Notes under the pieces: model-generated
The model's database searches: none
What the model saw: only the letters and a program-made list of their open reading frames with translations
What the model was told of the DNA's origin: nothing
In this document: positions 57,027 through 64,000 of the stretch, piece after piece
How the letters are laid out: each line of letters starts with the position of its first letter
How positions within the stretch are numbered: the first letter of the stretch is position 1
Assembly (NCBI GenBank): GCA_019234815.1
Contig: JAFALA010000013.1
Span: forward strand, 1-64,000
Length of the DNA stretch: 64,000 nt
Direction: 5' to 3'
Origin: Burkholderiaceae bacterium
GTDB taxonomy: Bacteria; Pseudomonadota; Gammaproteobacteria; Burkholderiales; Burkholderiaceae_C
Position numbers and translations under genes: made by a program

Positions 57027-58328
57027 TCAAGTGAACAAGTGCTGACCGATATAGCCGCCCGGTTCGACGCCCGGCGGGCAGGCAAAGATCGCGCTGCCGG
57101 TGTGGGTCGTGAATTGGTTCAGCATGTCGATGGTCGCCATCTTCTTGTACATCTTGATGAAGCCGGCGCGCGGGTCGCGCTGATAACACTGAAACAGCAG
57201 GCCCGCGTCGAAGGTCACCAACTGGCGCCAGGGCGGCCAACGTTCGGCGATCTTGGCGATGCCGTTGTCGTATGAAAAGGCGCGCCGCAGGATCTGCGCG
57301 CCGTCGTTGTTCTCGGGCGCGGACATGGCGGCGTGTGAGTTCTCGTTCGTCACGGGCTGTCCGTCGGCCTGGGTGCGCTCAAGCTCCAGCGCCTCGAATT
57401 CGCCGTGCTTGCCCATCGGGGCGCCCGAGGTCTTGTGCCGGCCGACGGTTTCTTCCTGGAACGCGGTGGTCATGTCGTCCCAGTGCTCCAGCGAGATCCG
57501 GATCGGCCGGATGACCATGTAGCTGCCGCCGCGCATCCACGCGGGCGCCTCTTCGCCGGCCCAGACGAACTTGTCCATCGCGGAGGCATCCTGGGTCGGG
57601 ATGTTCAGGGTGCCATCCTTGAAGCCCATGGTGTTGCGGCCGGTCTGCCCGTGGGGGAAGCTGCCGGAGAAGCCTGTCTGCGCCCAGCGCATCACGGCCA
57701 CGCCGTTGGCCAGCCTGGCCAGACGGCGCACCGCCGCCTCGACCACCTGCGGGTTGTCGGCGCAGGCCTGGATCGAAAGGTCGCCGCCGCAGCGCTCGGG
57801 CACGAGCTGGTCGCCGACGAAGACCGGCAGCTCCCGCAGGGCCTCCGGCCGCCGCGCGGCGATGCCATAGCGGTCGCGGCCGTCCTTGGTCTGGAACAGC
57901 GTCGGGCCGAAGCCGAAGGTGATGGTCAGGCGCGAGGCCGGCAGGTCGACGGCTGCGCCCGACTCGGCCGGGCGCGCCTGCGGGTCGGCCTTGGGATCGA
58001 AACGTGCCGGGCCGCGGCTCATCTGGGCTGCGGCGGTCGTCCAGGCCTGCAACAGGCGGATGACATCGTCGCGTTGCTCGGTGACCAGGTCGAAGGCGAT
58101 GAAGTAGGTGTGCGCCTGCATGGCGGTGGCGATGCCGGCCTGGTGCGGGCCCCAGAACGGCACGGTGTCGTCAACGGGCTTGGCGCAGACCTCGGTCCGG
58201 ACCCCGGCCTGCCGGGTCGAGGTCAGCGCCTTTGCCCCCTCGGCCAGCGATGCCACGGTGGCCGCCACCGCGGCGCGGGCCAGGAAATTCCGGCGACCCA
58301 AAGGGCCGCCTTGTGTCAGCTTGTTCAT
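57027..58328 (-). CDS. Tat-exported Dyp-type (EfeB-like) heme peroxidase
   Basis: 433 aa. Twin-arginine signal GRRNFLARAAVAATVASLA at the N-terminus. DyP signature GFKDGTLN (GxxDG) near residue 240, and the heme-ligand His in NENSHAAMSAPENNDGAQILRR followed by the conserved Arg. This is the class of EfeB, the periplasmic heme peroxidase of EfeUOB iron uptake, but neither efeU nor efeO is adjacent. Its ATG overlaps the stop of the beta-propeller gene (ATGA). Last gene of a three-gene unit behind a Fur-box-like site. Confidence 0.92.
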   Translation of the reverse strand: MNKLTQGGPLGRRNFLARAAVAATVASLAEGAKALTSTRQAGVRTEVCAKPVDDTVPFWGPHQAGIATAMQAHTYFIAFDLVTEQRDDVIRLLQAWTTAAAQMSRGPARFDPKADPQARPAESGAAVDLPASRLTITFGFGPTLFQTKDGRDRYGIAARRPEALRELPVFVGDQLVPERCGGDLSIQACADNPQVVEAAVRRLARLANGVAVMRWAQTGFSGSFPHGQTGRNTMGFKDGTLNIPTQDASAMDKFVWAGEEAPAWMRGGSYMVIRPIRISLEHWDDMTTAFQEETVGRHKTSGAPMGKHGEFEALELERTQADGQPVTNENSHAAMSAPENNDGAQILRRAFSYDNGIAKIAERWPPWRQLVTFDAGLLFQCYQRDPRAGFIKMYKKMATIDMLNQFTTHTGSAIFACPPGVEPGGYIGQHLFT

Positions 58329-59479
58329 GGCGTTGCAATCCGAAGGTCGTTGTTGTCGTCTTCGACGTAGTAGAAGCTCTTGCCGTCTGCGGCCAGGGCC
58401 AGGCCGAACAGGTTGCCGTTGCCGGGCGGCGACTGGGCCTGGTTGGTGTTCAGCCAGTGGGCGTAGATCTGCTTGCCGGCGGCCGGGTCGACTTCGACGG
58501 CCTGGCCGTTCTTGCCGTTGGCGACGATCAGGTGGCCCTGGCTGGTCATCACCATGGCCAGGGGCCAGGCCAGCAGCCCGCCCTGCGTCACGACGCGCCC
58601 CTTGCCGGCGCTCTCAAGACGGGTGCTGGCGTGCTCGATGGCGGTGATCTCGTTGTCGAGCCCGTCGGTCACGTACAGGGTATCGTCGGCGCCCAGGGCC
58701 AGGCCGGTCGGTCCCAGCAGGAAGTTGGCCAGGTCGGCGCGCGCCGACAGGCCGTCGGCGATCACGGTCTGGCTCTGCAGCACCGGCGGCTGCCCTTCCG
58801 GAATCGTCACCTCAAGCCTCAGCACGGTGGAGGTGTGCACGATCACCGGATAGCGGGTGGCCGGGTCCAGCACGTCGGGGCTGGGAATGCCGGTGCCGGC
58901 CATGCTGATGAACAGCGTGGCGCGGTCGCCATGGTCGACGGTGACCATATTGCCCCAAGGGCCGTCGATGGTCTTGTCGGTCCAGGTGGAAACGTGGTGG
59001 CCGTTGGCATCGAACACCAGCATGCAGCCCTGTCCCTTGGTGCGGGTCGTGCCGTCGGTGCTGGGCATGCTGCCGACGATGACCCAGCCGCTCTTCAGCA
59101 TGGTCATGGCCGTGGTCAGGCCGACGCCGCCCGGGCAGCTCTTGAGGTGCTGGGACACCTGCGCGAACAAGGTGGTCTCCTTGGTGGCCGGGTGGTAGCG
59201 GACGATGCTGGTGCCGGTGCCCTGGAGGTTCGAGATGTTGTTGAAGTTGTCGATCAGGACGTCGTCCTTCTCGATGACGCCGGCCGACGCCGGAGCGACG
59301 ACCACCGCGTACGGGTTCAGGTCGCCGTTGTCGGTGACCGTGGTGGTCAGGAATTTGTGCTTGTGGATGGTCTCGAGCATGCCGGCCGGGTCGGCATGTG
59401 CGGCGCCCAGGCCCAGGCACAAGGAGGCCGCGGCCAGGGCTTTGGCTCGGCGCAAGGGGTGCAAGATCGTTGTTCGCAT
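58325..59479 (-). CDS. Exported beta-propeller (NHL/SMP-30-like) protein
   Basis: 384 aa. Signal peptide MRTTILHPLRRAKALAAASLCLGLGAAHA. Repeated blade-like units follow, e.g. NPYAVVVAPASAGVIEKDDVLIDNFN, GPTGLALGADDTLYVTDGLDNEITAIEH, GHLIVANGKNGQAVEVDP and GNLFGLALAADGKSFYYVEDDNNDL, typical of NHL/SMP-30 propellers. Soluble periplasmic protein; ligand unknown. The frame remains open far upstream through the porin gene on the same strand, but the ATG at 59479 with its signal peptide is the clear start. Coupled to the DyP gene downstream; 17 bases after the porin. Confidence 0.85.
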   Translation of the reverse strand: MRTTILHPLRRAKALAAASLCLGLGAAHADPAGMLETIHKHKFLTTTVTDNGDLNPYAVVVAPASAGVIEKDDVLIDNFNNISNLQGTGTSIVRYHPATKETTLFAQVSQHLKSCPGGVGLTTAMTMLKSGWVIVGSMPSTDGTTRTKGQGCMLVFDANGHHVSTWTDKTIDGPWGNMVTVDHGDRATLFISMAGTGIPSPDVLDPATRYPVIVHTSTVLRLEVTIPEGQPPVLQSQTVIADGLSARADLANFLLGPTGLALGADDTLYVTDGLDNEITAIEHASTRLESAGKGRVVTQGGLLAWPLAMVMTSQGHLIVANGKNGQAVEVDPAAGKQIYAHWLNTNQAQSPPGNGNLFGLALAADGKSFYYVEDDNNDLRIATP

Positions 59480-59496
59480 GATGGGGGTCAGCGGGT

Positions 59497-60972
59497 TCAG
59501 AGGGAAATGATGGCGCGCAGGCCCAGCACCACTTCGTTGCCGATGCGGGGTCCGGACGTGCCGTTCAGCGGCAGGCCGCCGCCGGGGTTGATGACGTACT
59601 GGAGGTCGGGCTGCAGCTGGAGCCACGGCTTCCATTGGTACTGGTAGCTGAGTTCGGCGAAGCCTTCGCCGGTGCGCAACGGCCGCGGCAGGCCGGTGTA
59701 GCTCGCCGTGTCGGCGTCGAGGCGCTTGAGCGAGGAGCTGACGTGGGCATAGCCGAAGCCCAGGCCCAGCGTGTCGGCGGGCCGGTTGGCGAAGGGGCTG
59801 TGGAACACGGCGCCGGCGTTCACGCTGGCGTCGATCGGGTTGCGGCCCTTCAGCGGCGTGCCCATCAGGCGCGCGAAGACGGCGATGTTGCGGTCGGGGT
59901 AGTTCGGATCGACCCAGGTGAGCTGGTCGGCCACCGCATACCAGGCCCAGTCGCCCCGGTGCTGCGCCGCCACGCCCGTGCTGGCGGGGTCGGCCAGCGA
60001 CAGGCCGCCGGCGTCGAGGCGCTGGTCGGCAAACTTGTTGTTGTTGTACCAGGCGCCGAGCCGGTAGGTCCAACCCAGCGGCTTGGCCTGTCCGGGCACG
60101 ACCATGCTGCCGGCCGCGGGGTAGGAGAACTGCGCTTCGGCGATGTAGAGCTGGCCGCTGTTGAGCGGGAAGCTGGTGCCGTGGCGGTTCTGCTGCTGCG
60201 GGTCGCTGCCGTTGTCGTTCTTGACCGGGTCGCCGCTGAACACGCCTGCGAGCAGGGTCACGCCGTTGACGGGGCGCGCGCTCAGGCGCACGCCGAGCGC
60301 CGACAGCGGGTAGGCCGGGCCGCCGGCCGGCATGTCCGCCGAAGGCAGCATCGGCCAGCCCATCATGGTGTTGATGAAGTACGCGGAGTTGGTGCTGACC
60401 ATGAACTCCTGGTCCAGGCTTTGCTGGCCGATCTTGACGTCCAGGCGGTCTTCGTCGAGGAATTTTTGGTCGTACCAGAGCTCCCACAGGCGTGTGCCGT
60501 CGTCGCTTTCGATGCCGCTGGCCGTCTGCAGGGTCTGCAGATTCCGCGCACTGAGGTTCTTGCCGTGGATGTTCAGCAGGCTCATGTTGAACAGGCCGCC
60601 GTAGTGCCGGAAGGCCCGCTGGGTGTCGAGCTGCAGCAGGACTTCGGTCAGGCCGTCGTAGGCGAAGCTGCGTTGCGTGCCGCCGCTGGTGTTGCCGAGG
60701 TATTCGCTGGTTTCCTGGATCGACAGGGTGACGCCGACCTTGCTCAGTTCCGTGCGCAGCCCCCACAAGTCGCCGAGCAGGGCGCTGCTTCGGTTGATGC
60801 CATCCAGAAAGCCGAACAGTCCCGGCGAGGGCGGGGGGGCGTTTTCATCGGTGCCGGCCTGGACGGCGATGGGTGGCGGCGCGGCGATCGCTCCCGTGGC
60901 GAAACAGGCCAGAAGGATCGCGACGCTTGCGCTCAATCGTAGTTTTTGGGGGGCAGTGGGCGCAATGGGCAA
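59497..60972 (-). CDS. OprB-type carbohydrate-selective porin
   Basis: About 491 aa outer-membrane barrel. Signal peptide LRLSASVAILLACFATGAIA. OprB landmarks: LWGLRTELSKVGVTLSIQETSEYLGN, DVKIGQQSLDQEFMVS, YRLGAWYNNNKFAD, and a C-terminus ending in alternating barrel strands (VVLGLRAIISL). The start is TTG: 60972 has GGAG at ideal spacing, 60984 is an alternative; no ATG is in frame. First gene of the unit porin-propeller-peroxidase, with a Fur-box-like palindrome about 45 bases upstream. The solute is unknown; an iron-related or organic ligand would suit the context. Confidence 0.88.
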   Translation of the reverse strand: MPIAPTAPQKLRLSASVAILLACFATGAIAAPPPIAVQAGTDENAPPPSPGLFGFLDGINRSSALLGDLWGLRTELSKVGVTLSIQETSEYLGNTSGGTQRSFAYDGLTEVLLQLDTQRAFRHYGGLFNMSLLNIHGKNLSARNLQTLQTASGIESDDGTRLWELWYDQKFLDEDRLDVKIGQQSLDQEFMVSTNSAYFINTMMGWPMLPSADMPAGGPAYPLSALGVRLSARPVNGVTLLAGVFSGDPVKNDNGSDPQQQNRHGTSFPLNSGQLYIAEAQFSYPAAGSMVVPGQAKPLGWTYRLGAWYNNNKFADQRLDAGGLSLADPASTGVAAQHRGDWAWYAVADQLTWVDPNYPDRNIAVFARLMGTPLKGRNPIDASVNAGAVFHSPFANRPADTLGLGFGYAHVSSSLKRLDADTASYTGLPRPLRTGEGFAELSYQYQWKPWLQLQPDLQYVINPGGGLPLNGTSGPRIGNEVVLGLRAIISL

Positions 60973-61014
60973 CTTGTTCTCCAAGTCATTGATTCGTCAT
61001 TGCTGGTGATTGTA

Positions 61015-61033
61015 ACTGAGAATTGTTCTCATT
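61015..61033. promoter_or_regulatory. Fur-box-like palindrome
   Basis: ACTGAGAATTGTTCTCATT contains the perfect inverted repeat TGAGAA-ttg-TTCTCA (61017-61031) and is close to classical 19-bp Fur boxes of the AATGAGAATnATTCTCATT type. It sits between the divergent porin operon and the His-rich protein gene and could control both. Confidence 0.65.
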
Positions 61034-61233
61034 AGCATTGATGTCGGGTTGTTTTGGGGCGCACCGGTCCGCCGGGTGGGGCCCGTGACACCTTGTGACA
61101 GAAAAAATCGGTGGGCTGCCGTCGCTTGCGGCGCAGCTGGCGTTATAGAGTCCAGCCACGCTGAATTGCCAACGACGATTTGGCGCGGCATTGCCCAAGG
61201 CTTTCAACCCTGAACGAGGAAGTGAATCCCACC

Positions 61234-61692
61234 ATGAAGAAACTGACGACTTGCATGCTGCCTCTCGTGCTGGCCCTGTGCGCACCGATGGCCGCCATGG
61301 CCGATCTGCTCGGCAAGCACCCCTACTACCTGCATGCGCTCACCGACCTGCGTGCGGCGCGCTGGATGCTGGAGCACCGGCCCGGCGACGCGGCCGTGAG
61401 CGGACAAGAAGATGTGGCCATCACGCGCATTGACGAAGCCATCAACGAGATCAAGCGCGCCGCGATCGACGACGGCAAGGACATCCATGACCATCCGGCC
61501 ATGGACGCCAAGCTGGACCACAAGGGCCGCCTGCACCGCGCCGACGAATTGCTGCACAAGGTGCACGACGACATCGCGCGTGAAGAGGACGATCCCATGA
61601 CCCGCGGCCTGCGCGATCGCGCCGTCCATCACGTGGATGAAGCCATCCATGCCACGACAAAGGCCATCCACGACGCTGAACACGGCGTTTGA
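61234..61692 (+). CDS. Small His-rich periplasmic protein, unknown
   Basis: 152 aa. Signal peptide MKKLTTCMLPLVLALCAPMAAMA, then a wholly helical, His/Asp-rich protein: HPYYLHALTDLRAARWMLEHRP, IKRAAIDDGKDIHDHP, HRADELLHKVHDDI, and VHHVDEAIHATTKAIHDAEHG. It resembles a family of short exported helical proteins without known function. The His spacing suggests metal binding. ATG 61234 was chosen for the signal peptide. It shares its upstream region, with the Fur-box-like site, with the porin operon. Terminator at 61715-61748. Confidence 0.75.
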   Translation: MKKLTTCMLPLVLALCAPMAAMADLLGKHPYYLHALTDLRAARWMLEHRPGDAAVSGQEDVAITRIDEAINEIKRAAIDDGKDIHDHPAMDAKLDHKGRLHRADELLHKVHDDIAREEDDPMTRGLRDRAVHHVDEAIHATTKAIHDAEHGV

Positions 61693-61714
61693 GCGTCGTT
61701 TCAAGCCGAACAAA

Positions 61715-61748
61715 GCCGTCCGGCCGCGAGGCCGCGACGGTTTTTTTG
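61715..61748 (+). terminator. Terminator after the His-rich protein gene
   Basis: CCGTC-CGGCC-gcga-GGCCG-cGACGG stem followed by TTTTTTT, 25-55 bases past the stop. Good rho-independent terminator separating it from the ABC importer genes. Confidence 0.8.
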
Positions 61749-61807
61749 TATTTCGCCTCGCGCCATGAGTTCAAATCGGGCTCCCCTGACTTGAAAGCGA
61801 GATCGGC

Positions 61808-62668
61808 ATGCGTGACCGGACCAAACGTGGCTTCTTGCGGACGCTCTGCGCTGCCGCTCTTTGCGTGGCGGGATGGGCGCAGGCCCAGCAGGTCCTGCGC
61901 GTCACCGCCATTCCCGACGAATCGCCGACCGAGCTGGCGCGCAAGGCTGCCCCCCTGGTCAAGTACCTGGAGTCGCGCTTAGGTGTGAAGGTGGAGTTCA
62001 CGCCGGTCAGCGACTACGCGGCGGCGGTGGAGGTGGTGGTGAACCGCAAGGCCGACCTGGCCTGGTTCGGCGGCTTCACCTTCGTGCAGGCGCAGATCCG
62101 CTCGGGCGGCAAGGTGATTCCGCTGGTGCAGCGCGAGGAAGACGAGAAATTCCGCTCGGTCTTCATCACCACCGATCCCGCCGTCAAGACGCTGGCCGAC
62201 CTCAAGGGCCGCGACCTCAGCTTTGGAGCCGCCAGCTCGACCAGCGGGCATCTGATGCCGCGCAGCTTCCTGCTGCAGGCCGGCTTGAATCCGGAGAAGG
62301 ATTTCCACCGCGTGGCCTACAGCGGCGCCCATGACGCGACCGCCGCCGCCGTGGCGTCCGGCAAGGTGGCCGCCGGGGTGCTGAACATCTCGGTCTGGGA
62401 GCGGCTGGTGGCCGACCACAAGGTCGACCCGGCCAAGGTGCGGGTGTTCTACACCACGCCGGCCTTCTTCGACTACAACTGGACCGTGCACGCCGACATG
62501 CCCGCCGGCCTGCGCGACAAGATCAGCGCCGCCTTCCTGGCCCTGAATCGCGACACGCCGGAAGGCCGCGAGATTCTGGACCTGCAGCGCGCCACCCGCT
62601 TCGTGCCGACCCGCGCCGACAACTACCAGGGCATTGAAGCCGCCGCGCGCAGCGCCGGTCTGCTCTGA
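61808..62668 (+). CDS. PhnD-like substrate-binding protein (putative selenate/phosphonate importer)
   Basis: 286 aa periplasmic binding protein with signal peptide (TLCAAALCVAGWAQA). PhnD/SsuA-type fold: TAIPDESPTELARKAAPLVKYLESRLGVKVEFTPVSDYAAAVE, ADLAWFGGFTFVQAQ, DLKGRDLSFGAASSTSGHLMPR, and GAHDATAAAVASGKVAAGVLN. This subfamily is usually labelled putative selenate or phosphonate binding protein; the real ligand is not known. First gene of an import operon with the ATPase 8 bases downstream. Confidence 0.85.
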   Translation: MRDRTKRGFLRTLCAAALCVAGWAQAQQVLRVTAIPDESPTELARKAAPLVKYLESRLGVKVEFTPVSDYAAAVEVVVNRKADLAWFGGFTFVQAQIRSGGKVIPLVQREEDEKFRSVFITTDPAVKTLADLKGRDLSFGAASSTSGHLMPRSFLLQAGLNPEKDFHRVAYSGAHDATAAAVASGKVAAGVLNISVWERLVADHKVDPAKVRVFYTTPAFFDYNWTVHADMPAGLRDKISAAFLALNRDTPEGREILDLQRATRFVPTRADNYQGIEAAARSAGLL

Positions 62669-62676
62669 CCCCGGAC

Positions 62677-63519
62677 GTGGAGTTCGCGCTTGAAAGCCTG
62701 ACGCTGCGCCATCCGGCCGCAAGTGTCGCCGCGCCGGCCGTGCTGCAGGACCTCCGCCTGCGCATCGCGTCCGGCGAGCAGCTGGCCTTGATCGGTCCTT
62801 CCGGCGCCGGCAAGACCAGCCTGTTGATGGCGCTGGGCTGTGCGTACCGGCCCGGGCAGGGCCGGGTCTTGCTCGACGGCGAGGACCCGTGGCGCTTGCC
62901 GCCAGCCCCGTTGCAAGCCTTGCGCGGCCGGCTTTACATGGCGACGCAGACCCCGCCGCTGCCGCCGCGCCAGCGCGTGCTGACGGCGCTGCTGGCGGCG
63001 CAATTGCCGGGCATGGGCGCCTGGGGCAGCCTGCGCGCCTGGGTGCATCCCACGCAGCGGCAGATGCAGGCGGCGCAGGCCGCGCTGCAGGGCTTCGATC
63101 TGGCCGACAAATTGTTCGAGCGCGTCGATCGCCTCTCGGGCGGCGAGCGTCAGCGCGTCGGCCTGGCGCGCGCGCTGCTGGCGCCGGCGCGGGCCTGGCT
63201 GGTCGACGAGCCTCTGTCGGCGCTGGATCCGGCCCGGGCGCGGCAATCGCTGCAGACCCTGCAGGCGCAGGCCCGCGAGCGGCGCCTGACCCTGGTCGTC
63301 AGCCTGCACCAGGTCGAGGTGGCGCGCGCGTGCTTCCCGCGCATCGTGGGCTTGCGGGCCGGCCGGCTGCTGTTTGATCTGCCCGCCGAGCAGGTGAGCG
63401 ATCAGCACTTGGCGGATCTGTATGGCCAGGGGCGGCTTGAAGCGCACGAGGCGTGGGCACCGGCGCCGGCGCCGGCGCCGCCGGGCATTGCCGCGCCTAT
63501 CGACCTGGTGTGCCGATGA
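62677..63519 (+). CDS. ABC transporter ATP-binding protein (PhnC-like)
   Basis: 280 aa. Walker A GPSGAGKTSLL near residues 41-51, Q-loop MATQTPPLPPRQR, signature LSGGERQRVGLARALL near 155, Walker B AWLVDEPLSALDP, and H-loop SLHQVEVA. The start is GTG 62677. The last ~25 residues are an Ala/Pro-rich tail not typical of PhnC. It overlaps the permease gene by 4 bases (ATGA). Confidence 0.92.
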   Translation: MEFALESLTLRHPAASVAAPAVLQDLRLRIASGEQLALIGPSGAGKTSLLMALGCAYRPGQGRVLLDGEDPWRLPPAPLQALRGRLYMATQTPPLPPRQRVLTALLAAQLPGMGAWGSLRAWVHPTQRQMQAAQAALQGFDLADKLFERVDRLSGGERQRVGLARALLAPARAWLVDEPLSALDPARARQSLQTLQAQARERRLTLVVSLHQVEVARACFPRIVGLRAGRLLFDLPAEQVSDQHLADLYGQGRLEAHEAWAPAPAPAPPGIAAPIDLVCR

Positions 63520-64000
63520 AGCCCTTGCGCGACCCGGCCTGGCGCGCGCGCCTGACCCTGGCCCTGCTGGGCCTGGCCTTGATGTGGCCGCTGGTGACGC
63601 TGACCGAATTCAAACCCTGGCGCATGCTGGACGCGCAGTCCCTGCAAGCCGGCGCGCAGTTCGTGGGCAGCTTCTGGCCGCCCGAGCACGACGCGGATTT
63701 CCTGCGGCTGCTCTTGCGCGAGAGCTGGCGCACCGTGGCGATGGCGACGGCCGGCGTGAGCCTGGGCCTGCTGGCCGCCGTTCCCCTGGCCCTGCTGGCG
63801 ACGCGGGCCTTGTCGGTGTCCGCATTGACGGGGCGCATGGCCGCGGGACCCACCTGCCTGCGCCAGGCCGTTCGCGCCTTGCTGGTGGCGCTGCGCAGCG
63901 TGCCGGAACTCGTCTGGGCCCTGGTGTTCGTGCGGGTCGTCGGCCTGGGCCCGACCTCGGGCGTGCTGGCCATCGCGCTGAGCTACACGGGCATGCTGGG
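63516..64000 (+). CDS. ABC transporter permease (PhnE-like), 3' end cut by the window
   Basis: 161 codons visible. N-terminal helix LTLALLGLALMWPLVTLTEF, a periplasmic stretch, then LLRESWRTVAMATAGVSLGLLAAVPLALLATRALS. The coupling region LRSVPELVWALVFVRVVGLGPTSGVLAIALSYTGMLG matches the PhnE permease signature. Family members are near 260-280 residues per domain, so at least a third lies outside the window. ATG 63516 overlaps the ATPase stop. Confidence 0.9.
   Translation, partial: MKPLRDPAWRARLTLALLGLALMWPLVTLTEFKPWRMLDAQSLQAGAQFVGSFWPPEHDADFLRLLLRESWRTVAMATAGVSLGLLAAVPLALLATRALSVSALTGRMAAGPTCLRQAVRALLVALRSVPELVWALVFVRVVGLGPTSGVLAIALSYTGML

Noticed and set aside
59480-60766. In-frame N-terminal extension of the beta-propeller gene
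   Set aside because: It is the porin gene read in another frame; the propeller has its own ATG and signal peptide at 59479.

Overview
The window is 64 kb of GC-rich chromosome from a betaproteobacterium of the order Burkholderiales, most likely Comamonadaceae-like. The evidence is a set of gene orders usual there (argB-slmA; hisI-hisE-hinT-tatABC; petABC-sspA-sspB; phoH/peroxiredoxin/Mth938-like/alaA/hom/thrC/moeA/moaD) and a REP-like double palindrome between hom and thrC. The genus cannot be fixed from this window. Both ends are cut inside genes: argB at the left, an ABC permease at the right.

Positions 1-17 kb are mostly core metabolism and cell biology. They hold arginine synthesis (argB), division-site control (slmA), a DUF815 ATPase, a Nudix hydrolase, the histidine pair hisI/hisE, hinT, the Tat translocon, an SDR/TetR pair with matching operator-like palindromes, an HtrA-type protease, a Nif3 protein, pdxA, a DUF1631 protein, the cytochrome bc1 operon and sspA/sspB.

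Positions 17.06-25.5 kb are the accessory part. A tRNA-Thr(UGU) is followed by an integrase-less island of about 4.9 kb, ending in an imperfect copy of the tRNA 3' end at 22043-22067. It carries two small AlpA/excisionase-like ORFs and, on the minus strand, an AAA ATPase plus subtilisin-like protease pair of the ietAS type (plasmid stability / anti-phage). A roughly 98-bp repeat (tRNA-end-like sequence plus terminator) occurs at 22055 and 22718, with a decayed version at 25411. These repeats delimit two further modules: a 157-aa single-pass membrane protein, and an RDD / ClpP-like fusion followed by a small exported protein. This looks like stepwise accretion behind one tRNA.

Positions 25.7-52.8 kb return to housekeeping: katG, a fatty-acid hydroxylase/sterol desaturase-type protein, an orphan PEP-CTERM protein, a DciA-like protein, secA, a DUF6765-like protein, argJ, a membrane protein, a methyltransferase, a candidate 6S RNA on the minus strand, Crp and HDOD regulators, an NlpC/P60 hydrolase, a HAD phosphatase, a PIN-PhoH protein, a Bcp-type peroxiredoxin without its usual resolving cysteine, alaA, the threonine genes hom and thrC, moeA/moaD, and an SPFH protein.

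Positions 52.9-64 kb are rich in envelope genes: a frameshifted TonB-receptor relic; a run of four exported proteins (DUF2844, DUF3443, an unknown, DUF2145) in which the DUF3443 protein shows paired DTG/DSG and other pepsin-like motifs; a probably Fur-controlled operon of OprB-type porin, beta-propeller protein and Tat-exported DyP peroxidase, divergent from a His-rich periplasmic protein; and the start of a phosphonate/selenate-type ABC importer. Start codons were chosen from family alignment memory, ribosome-binding sites and overlaps. No database search or computation was run.
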